Positions 57,422-64,000 of a stretch of 64,000 nt of DNA are shown in pieces. The DNA comes from Phytomonas francai (lineage: Eukaryota > Euglenozoa > Kinetoplastea > Trypanosomatida > Trypanosomatidae), in the NCBI GenBank assembly GCA_001766655.1, contig MJCC01000002.1, forward strand, positions 951,366 through 1,015,365, written 5' to 3'. How positions within the stretch are numbered: position 1 is the first letter of the stretch; every line of letters begins with the position of its first letter. The notes beneath the pieces were generated by a model that ran no database searches, was not told where the DNA came from, and worked only from the letters and a program-made list of their open reading frames with translations. The translations under genes and the position numbers were made by a program.

Positions 57422-57860
57422 TTTTTTTTCTTTGAATGCCTTATTGAAAGACAATCGGGCATTTTTTCGGAAAAATGTTCCTAGATGCAATTACTTTTTA
57501 TTTATATATATAGAATTCACGGAGCCCCAGGCTACATCTAGCTTCAAATTTACCATTAATAATATGTTTATTCGCTTGGGTTCAGAATATCTATGCGTAG
57601 AACTGAATGTACTTATGATTTATTCATAATTTTATGTAGGCCTACACACTGTGTATGCATGACTATATCGGTGCGTTTCACCGATTGGTATTTAGTGTAT
57701 ATATATATATATATATATTCACTTTTCTAAACTATTGTGTTTCTGGTAAATTTTAACTCGACTTTTTGGTTCGTTTAAGTAGCATTTTAGTTGTAGTAAG
57801 TATCCTATAAAGCTTCAAAGTTTCTCTGGTAAGCCATAAATTTTGTTTCTTATACATTCG
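57422..57860. other. Intergenic region with TA microsatellite
   Basis: About 440 bp. TA run at about 57698-57718. No gene seen. Confidence 0.55.
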
Positions 57861-58577
57861 ATGGATCCGAATGAAGTTGCGCATGCAGTGTCCGAAAACT
57901 ATTATTTACGCACACGCCTGCGTCAGATTGAGGATGAAGGTCAAAAGTCAGGAACTTTTAATCGAGTAAGCTTTGTCAATACTAAGGAGTTGAATAAACT
58001 CAAAGAATCTAACAGTGAACTAAATTCAACCATCGCAGAATTGGAAAAAGAATTAGTACGCCTTAAGGGTGTGAACGTGACTGAGCTTTGCCATGAGTAT
58101 CTGCAACTGGACCAGCGCAGGTCGTATTTGAATAACGAAAATATTAGTCTGCAGAATATTTTATTGAACCAAAAGCCTGACGTCAAGAAGGCCACCGATG
58201 CAATAAATTTTTTCCAGGAGAAGCGCCGTCAAAACGATGAGCAAAATGAGTTGATAAGATTAGACGTAGAAATGCTTCGCAAGCGGCGGAAAAGTATCTT
58301 ACAGGAAATACACGACCTATCTCAGAAGGAAAAAAGCCTCGAGGCAGAGCTACAGTTCTTATCTACATCCAACGAAGAAATTGAAAAAGAGATACAAAAG
58401 GTCACACAAAGCAATTTGAAGAAGGATCGCAAAATAGAACAATTGACGCAGGATTTGAATACATCAAAAAAAGAGGACGCTGGTTATGAAGGGGATGAGG
58501 GCGATGATGAAGATCTTGACAGCCTTCGAAACGAATATGTGTATTTGAAAGAACAGCTGAATGCAATAAAAAAGTAG
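57861..58577 (+). CDS. Coiled-coil protein of unknown function
   Basis: A 238-residue, almost wholly coiled-coil protein. It starts MDPNEVAHAVSENYYLRTRL and shows heptads from about 10 to 205, then an acidic patch (EGDEGDDEDLD) and a last short helix. There are no catalytic or membrane motifs. The ORF reaches a TTG upstream; the ATG at 57861 was chosen. Proteins of this shape often belong to the flagellum, basal body or intraflagellar transport in trypanosomatids; I cannot place it more precisely. Confidence 0.8.
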   Translation: MDPNEVAHAVSENYYLRTRLRQIEDEGQKSGTFNRVSFVNTKELNKLKESNSELNSTIAELEKELVRLKGVNVTELCHEYLQLDQRRSYLNNENISLQNILLNQKPDVKKATDAINFFQEKRRQNDEQNELIRLDVEMLRKRRKSILQEIHDLSQKEKSLEAELQFLSTSNEEIEKEIQKVTQSNLKKDRKIEQLTQDLNTSKKEDAGYEGDEGDDEDLDSLRNEYVYLKEQLNAIKK

Positions 58578-58910
58578 TTGTTTCTTTATAGGGAATTTTG
58601 CTTATAACACATGTACTATGTTAGAGGAAATTAGGGTGGAGATATTCAGATCTGTTGTCCCCTAAAATACCTTGAATGCCAATGTAAATTAAATGTTACA
58701 CTCTTGGAAGTTTTTCTCATTGCTGTGGGCGTAAAATATAGAGTGACTTTGATTTATAACCGCATACCATGTACAAGCGTCTACTCTTCATGAATATCAA
58801 TCATAAACATTTTTTTTGCTTATTTTCTTCTTTATCGCATGTACATTGTTATCAACGTGTGCAAATAAAAAAAAAACAATCAAAGTATTAAAGACATCGG
58901 ATCTATTCAA
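58578..58910. other. Intergenic region, no gene seen
   Basis: About 330 bp, AT-rich. An A10 run lies at about 58867-58876 shortly before the EF-G start. No RNA gene recognised. Confidence 0.5.
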
Positions 58911-61124
58911 ATGCTTAAACTAAACATTCTACGTTTGGCAACTCAAAGCTTCTTGGAGAGTATTAAGCATGTCCGCAATATTGGGATTAGCGCGCATATT
59001 GATAGTGGGAAAACGACCACTACAGAGCGTATTCTTTTTTATTGCGGTAGAATCAAAAAGATCCATGAAGTAAAGGGGGGCACTGAGGTTGGTGCTACCA
59101 TGGACTCGATGGAACTGGAGAAGGAGCGTGGCATCACAATTCGTTCGGCGGCAACGCAATGTCGGTGGAAAAACTCATGCATCAACATTATTGACACCCC
59201 TGGCCATGTTGATTTTACTATTGAAGTGGAGCGTGCTCTACGGGTACTGGACGGTGCTATTCTGCTCATGTGCGCCGTTGGTGGGGTCCAGAGCCAAACT
59301 CTCACAGTCGACCGTCAAATGAAGCGATATGGGGTTCCGCGCATCTGTTTCATAAATAAACTTGATCGGGATAATGCGAACCCTCAGCGCACTATCAAGC
59401 AAGCACGTGAACGTTTGGGCATTAACGCGTGTTTTATTTATTTAAATATCGGCACTGCGCAAGAATTTGAGGGTGTTGTGGATGTTATTGAGAACAGGGC
59501 TGTGTACTTTGACGGTCCACACGGTGAGAAGCTGCGCTACGAGGCGGTGCCAGACTTCTTGAAGGAAGAGACTGAGAGTACTCGAAATGAGTTGATTTCC
59601 TGCCTTGCCGATTGCGACGAAGTCATCGAGGGACTCTTTCTAAATGATCAGGTCCCTTCCGTTGAGCAAATACACAGTGCCATTCGCCGGGCGACCATTG
59701 CGAATAAGTTCGTCCCAGTCATTGTCGGCTCGGCTTACCGCAACAAAGGCGTTCAGCTCCTTTTGGATGCCGTAGAGCGCTACTTGCCGTCACCACTGGA
59801 ACGGCAGAATCGAGGCTTTGAAATCAAAACGGTAAAGGATGAGGAGGGCAATACGCAGGCCGTTCGAGATAAACAAGTGGAGTTCTCCACCGATGATGAG
59901 AAGCCCTTGGTTGCGTTTATATTCAAACTGGAGGAGACGAAAAAAACCGGACTCTGCAACTATTTACGTGTGTACCAGGGGAAGATGCGAAGGGAACATC
60001 TTAAGAACGTGCGCACCGGCAAAACGTTTGTGCCGCCCAAGCTGGTGCGTATGCATGCGGACAGCACGGAGGTGATTGATGAAGTGCGCGCGGGTGATAT
60101 TTGCGCAATTTTGGGTGAGGTTGACACATCTTCGGGGGATACTCTTATGAGGGCTGGGCCACAGTCTGTGCAGCTTCTATCGTGCGAGGATATGTATGTC
60201 CCTCCTCGCGTCATTTCTGCTTCTGTGAAACTAAAGGATGATCGCGAAGCCACTAAGGTGAAGGATCGCATGTCTGCTTTTATGCGCGAAGATCCAACCT
60301 TTATTTTCTACAAGAATCCTGAAACTGATGAGGACATCGTGGAGGGTATGGGAGAGCTACACCTGGATATTTATCGTGAGCGTCTCAAGCGTGAGTACAA
60401 CTTGGAAATCGAACTGGGTAAGCCTACTGTAAACTACCGTGAAGTTATCACGGAGAGGCAGGAGTTTGATTTCGTCTATAAGCGGCAGAGCGGTGGGGCG
60501 GGGCAGTGGGCACACATCAAGGGTTGCATTGAACCTCTGAAAATTGACATGTCTGTGGAGAAAGGTGTGAAGAACAAAGTTACCTCCAGCTGCCCAAACG
60601 GCGATATCCGTGAGAACTTACAAAAGTCCGTTATCAAGCAGTTGGAACGTAAGATCCTTGTCAATGGCGAGCTTATTCGTGCCCCTGTGTGGGGCGTACA
60701 CTTTCACCTCAGCGGTGGCGCCACGCATGAGGTGGACTCGAACGACCTCGCTTTCCGAAACGCCACGCAGGAGTTGTGGGAGACGTTTCTGCCGAAGCTG
60801 AAGCCCACCCTTGTGGAGCCCTTCATGTGCGTTGAGATTACCGTTCCGGCGGCAAACATGACGGACGTCGCCACCGAGTTCACCAAGCGTGAGGGTGTGG
60901 TGGTGGAGACCTCCGTGGATGGTCCGGATGCGGTGATTCGCGGGGAGACGGCTCTCGACACTATGTTTGGCTTTATTTCAGATCTCCGCCGGTTAACTAA
61001 AGGACAGGGCGATTTTAGCATGGAGTTTAAGGAATACCGTCCAATGCCCCAGTACAAGGCCCAGATGCGCATGGATGAACGTAACAAGGAACTGGGCCGG
61101 ACGCAGTATCAGCTCATCAGCTAA
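58911..61124 (+). CDS. Mitochondrial elongation factor G
   Basis: A 737-residue translocase of the mitochondrial ribosome. GTPase motifs: AHIDSGKTTTTERILFY (G1), KERGITIRSA (G2), IDTPGHVDFT (G3), FINKLDRD (G4), GSAYRNKG (G5). Domain IV and V blocks such as GGAGQWAHIKG and YRPMPQYKAQMRMDERNKELG are clear. It belongs to the mtEFG1 branch by length and domain IV; mtEFG2 is more divergent. The first 15 residues (MLKLNILRLATQSFLES) make a plausible mitochondrial presequence. The eukaryotic cytosolic paralogue, EF2, is at the other end of the window. ATG at 58911; an intact 2.2-kb frame. Confidence 0.95.
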   Translation: MLKLNILRLATQSFLESIKHVRNIGISAHIDSGKTTTTERILFYCGRIKKIHEVKGGTEVGATMDSMELEKERGITIRSAATQCRWKNSCINIIDTPGHVDFTIEVERALRVLDGAILLMCAVGGVQSQTLTVDRQMKRYGVPRICFINKLDRDNANPQRTIKQARERLGINACFIYLNIGTAQEFEGVVDVIENRAVYFDGPHGEKLRYEAVPDFLKEETESTRNELISCLADCDEVIEGLFLNDQVPSVEQIHSAIRRATIANKFVPVIVGSAYRNKGVQLLLDAVERYLPSPLERQNRGFEIKTVKDEEGNTQAVRDKQVEFSTDDEKPLVAFIFKLEETKKTGLCNYLRVYQGKMRREHLKNVRTGKTFVPPKLVRMHADSTEVIDEVRAGDICAILGEVDTSSGDTLMRAGPQSVQLLSCEDMYVPPRVISASVKLKDDREATKVKDRMSAFMREDPTFIFYKNPETDEDIVEGMGELHLDIYRERLKREYNLEIELGKPTVNYREVITERQEFDFVYKRQSGGAGQWAHIKGCIEPLKIDMSVEKGVKNKVTSSCPNGDIRENLQKSVIKQLERKILVNGELIRAPVWGVHFHLSGGATHEVDSNDLAFRNATQELWETFLPKLKPTLVEPFMCVEITVPAANMTDVATEFTKREGVVVETSVDGPDAVIRGETALDTMFGFISDLRRLTKGQGDFSMEFKEYRPMPQYKAQMRMDERNKELGRTQYQLIS

Positions 61125-61535
61125 AAAGATTGAATGGGAAAGAATATCGCTTTGAATGGTGAATTTTTTTTAAAATTAGAAGAGATATTTTTTATTTCAC
61201 AGTATGTTAAGCCTAGACATGAGGAAAGGGCACGTTTATTTATTTATCGGTTATGGGTATCTCCTTGTCACATTAATATATATATGTTTATACATATTAT
61301 ATACTTGTCGCTTTTTATTTTTCCCGTTGCATATGTTTATGTTCGCATATATAAGCGTCGGATTGTATGGCATAGTTATTCCCAAACATTTTCCTCGCCA
61401 TGACTCTTTTATTGTGTTGCCTTTTTAGCTTACTATTTTTTTAAAACTATAAGATTTAACACTTAAATTATTTGAATCTAAAGTTGATACAAGAGGGTGA
61501 ACAGTGCATCCAGTGAGATATACATAACTTGTAAA
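61125..61535. other. Intergenic region, no gene seen
   Basis: About 410 bp, AT-rich with T-rich stretches. A T-rich tract followed by AG near 61425-61452 may be the splice acceptor of the CAP-Gly/Sec14 gene. No gene seen. Confidence 0.5.
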
Positions 61536-62643
61536 ATGACTTTTAATCATGTTTCGCACAAAGACGCCAAAGTCGATATGCGGGTTCAGGATTACTGGGG
61601 AAGAACTGGAACTATTCGTTGGATTGGCAAAATTGACAAAAAAAAGTCAGTCTCCGATCAACCAAACAGGCTGGCATTATGGAATAGAATATGATGAGGA
61701 GAGTAAAAACCCTTTGCGTAGTGATGGTACGTGGAATGGGAAGCAGTACTTTGTGTGCCCCCCGCAAAAAGGCATGCTTGGTGTTGTACGTGATTTTTAC
61801 CCTGAAGTAAATGGGGAATATGTAAAATTACTTCGCCACAAGTTTGGGGATCAGGTGGCGACTTGGCACGATTTTGAGTTAGTCAAGTTTTGCATTGCTC
61901 GCAACTATGACATGGCGAAAGTAACCGAGATGCTGAGAAAGCACTTGAAATGGCGCAGCGAATTCGAGCCTTCTTCTGATGAGTATTTTCCACCCAGTAT
62001 GGCAGAAGATTATTCCTGTGGCTACCCTGGAGCCACAGATTATGATGAGAACATTATCTTTTGTGAGAGGCCCATGAATAACAAAAACTGTCCTGCCCCA
62101 GTGTTTCTCGAAAAATACACAATCCCTGTTATCAGCCGTTGGCATATAACTGGGATTGAGATGGGCATAAAGTATTTGAGGGAGTCAAATTACCACTCCA
62201 AGCGGTTATGCTTCATCGTTGATTTACAAAACCTGAATTCCTTCTCGAAGGCGATGATAACGTTTGCTCAGAAGTTGAGTGTTATTGAACAGAATAATTA
62301 CCCAGAAATAGCAGGACGTGTAATGTTGATTAATTGCCCTACTTTTTTCCGTGTTTGTTGGAAATTATTCCAGCTTTTTATTAATGAACGCACGAACCAA
62401 AAGGTTCGCTTGATTTCCCCGGGAAAAGGCTTCGAGGCGTTGTCGCAAGTGATGGCGGTAGAGGATATTCCCGATTTTTGCGGTGGTACTAATACGAGGT
62501 GGATGGAGACTAATGGTGGCCGTCTCGGCTCCAGCGACCCTACAAAGGCGTACAAAATTGATTCCTGTAAAGCATCGGACCTCATATCATCGGAAACGGT
62601 GAAATCTGAAGACCTCCCTAAAAACAATGTAAAATGTGAGTAG
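61536..62643 (+). CDS. CAP-Gly and CRAL-TRIO (Sec14) protein, frame break in CAP-Gly domain
   Basis: Two frames make up one gene. The first, from the ATG at 61536, has the start of a CAP-Gly domain (VDMRVQDYWGRTGTIRWIGKI) and stops at about 61694. The second is open to 62643 and continues the domain (GWHYGIEYDEESKN...NGKQYFVCPPQKGM), then a CRAL-TRIO lipid-binding domain: N-terminal helices near 100-135, core about 150-310 (LCFIVDLQNLNSFSKAM, VMLINCPTFFRVCWKLF, DFCGG). The break coincides with an A8 run at about 61637-61644; one base fewer would make the frame continuous. It could be a read error or a real mutation. A second-frame ATG at 61549 would start a protein without half of its CAP-Gly domain. 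CAP-Gly suggests microtubule binding, Sec14 a phosphoinositide or other lipid ligand. Confidence 0.82.
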
Positions 62644-63725
62644 GTGCTCGACAAAAATGAAGAACTATCTACGTTGGCAGCACTTTTGTTCTTACACAAC
62701 GCAGGCATGTGTGGGTCCCATGTCTGATATTGATGTAACTTTTAAGAGTAGTTTCTCTTAAATTTACCTTTACCATTAGGGGTTGAAAATAATAACCAGA
62801 CTGACGTTTTGTCAAAGTTAAAGATTTATCCTATTATCATCTTTGCTACATACTAATAAAGAACATAGATCGGGAGGAAGGTTTCCAGATGAGTACTGAA
62901 TTGCTTTAGTGAGAGTATTATTGAATTAAGATTTAACTCAAGCTATGGAAACAAAAGAGAAGGATAAGCTAACTCCTGATTTGTGTCCTTCTCGAAGCGC
63001 AACTATTATGCTCCTTTTCTTTATTTTATTTCTCTATTTTACATTTCTTGCTTTTTAAATATGAACCTGATAAGGTATGCATATGGACGGTTATTATGTC
63101 ACCAATATTGAGGAGGGAAAAGACGAATGACATATGACAGCTTGCTTTTACACTTAAAAGTGATTTTATGTGGATTGATGCAACTCAATTTATCATAGTT
63201 TTTAATCGAGGACTAAAGTCTGCCTGTTAAATGATATTTCTTTTTATTTTTAAAGCGCTAATTTACTTGGTTTAAAAAGTAATAAAAATTATCTAAAAAT
63301 TCCATGATAGATTTTAGTTACTGATTCAGGTATCACCTTGCATTTCAATTTCTTAGTATGCATTTTTTTACACTAAAGTTTATTCTTTGAGAAGAAAAAC
63401 ACAAAGGGGCAACTAGACCTCTGTCCCGATTTAGGTCTCTCCTTGGTTTCGTTTCATCTTCTATTGACCCAAAATTATACATCTTGATACCTTCTTGACT
63501 TCCCTTGTCTACTTTATCAGCCTCATCCTTTTTTATTATTGAGCACATTCCCTTTGCTATTCGCGAACAGTACCCCAGTCTACACGCTGTTCAAATTTTG
63601 TTGTGAATTATCGACTACTTAATGATCATTGTTGCTGTTGTTTACTCCTTTTGCCCCACCATTAGAATTATTTATCTGTGTGTCATTTCATTCATTACAG
63701 TTTTTGTCAAAAAATAGTGTAGACA
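62644..63725. other. 1.1 kb intergenic region, no gene seen
   Basis: AT-rich DNA between the CAP-Gly/Sec14 gene and eIF4E; expected 3' UTR, splice signal and 5' UTR. The minus-strand frame at 63345-63548 opposes the unit. No RNA gene recognised. Confidence 0.55.
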
Positions 63726-64000
63726 ATGGACACGGCAACTCACGCATTAAGGAATAGGTGGTTTGTTAGCTTTCTCCCTCCTATAAATACAAAAATGAAC
63801 AACGCAGATTTCAAAAGGCACTGGAATCAGGTGTCGGGGCAGCTCACGCAGCGTCTAGACTGGCTGAAGACAGTCGAGGAAGTGTGGTCCACGATGAACT
63901 CGCTTCCACGCATCCAGAAGCTTGGTGCGGGCAGTAAATTAATTATGGCTAGAGAGGACAAGGACCCTAGTTTTGAGGCCTTTCCAAACGGGTCCCGTGT
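63726..64000 (+). CDS. Cap-binding translation factor eIF4E, 3' end cut by window edge
   Basis: The ATG at 63726 opens a frame that runs to the window end (about 91 residues seen). HALRNRWFVSFLPP is equivalent to the H.L...W.LW....P start of the eIF4E fold. TVEEVWSTMNSLPRIQKLG matches the family's ...VE.FW..YN.I..... helix (including the W that stacks on the eIF4G helix), and KLIMAREDKDPSFEAFPNGSRV fits the D..PMWED..N..GG region where the cap-binding tryptophan would be; here a Phe (SFEAFPN) sits in that place. The short N-terminus excludes EIF4E3/EIF4E4-like paralogues with long extensions. Trypanosomatids have six eIF4Es; I cannot say which this is. Confidence 0.85.
   Translation, partial: MDTATHALRNRWFVSFLPPINTKMNNADFKRHWNQVSGQLTQRLDWLKTVEEVWSTMNSLPRIQKLGAGSKLIMAREDKDPSFEAFPNGSR

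Noticed and set aside
1..64000. CRISPR arrays, operons with ribosome-binding sites, IS elements, cis-spliced introns
   Set aside because: None seen. The window is eukaryotic kinetoplastid DNA, and each recognised gene is intron-free (with one homopolymer frame break).

Overview
The window reads as nuclear chromosomal DNA of a trypanosomatid (kinetoplastid) protist. About 30 intron-free protein genes lie in two long same-strand runs. Every recognisable gene from 1 to 48407 is on the minus strand and every one from 54287 to 64000 is on the plus strand, with a 5.9 kb gene-poor divergent strand-switch region between them. That layout, the pyrimidine tracts and AG dinucleotides just upstream of start codons (clearest before the TPR/DnaJ gene), and the close agreement of EF2 and the CRK3-type kinase with trypanosomatid proteins all point to polycistronic transcription with trans-splicing. 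Noncoding DNA is AT-rich, and a few genes or gene segments are strikingly GC-rich. I cannot name the genus.

Minus-strand unit, in order of transcription (48.4 kb down to 1): SmD3, a PP2C phosphatase, a GAF-like coiled-coil protein, a TPR/DnaJ co-chaperone, a C2HC zinc-finger protein, tRNA dihydrouridine synthase (DUS2 type), VPS45, several kinetoplastid-style unknowns, a helical-repeat (probably mitochondrial) protein, TFIIA-gamma, a 603-bp tandem repeat array broken by an assembly gap, a PIP kinase, EMC3, an IQ-motif unknown, NOP10, mitochondrial RNase HII, proteasome beta-4, VPS25, a CoA-type Nudix hydrolase, a CH-domain protein, eIF3L, a coiled-coil protein, FKBP12, DPM1, an inner-membrane-protease-like S26 peptidase, and the 5' three quarters of EF2.

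Plus-strand unit (54.3 to 64 kb): a one-TM unknown, ubiquilin/DSK2, CRK3, a coiled-coil protein, mitochondrial EF-G, a CAP-Gly/Sec14 protein with a frame break, and the start of an eIF4E.

The genes are mostly housekeeping (translation, proteostasis, ESCRT and vesicle traffic, RNA processing, mitochondrial upkeep) and do not form one pathway, as is normal for trypanosomatid units. The most notable non-genic items are a perfect 362-bp inverted repeat pair (11.25 and 17.24 kb) whose 260-bp core recurs at the edge of the strand-switch region; the 603-bp tandem array; small frame-broken coding remnants at 17.8 to 18.5 kb and 49.4 to 49.7 kb; and a GC-rich, homopolymer-ridden stretch inside the strand-switch region. 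Several furthest-upstream reading-frame starts are GTG or TTG; I moved those genes to the first ATG.
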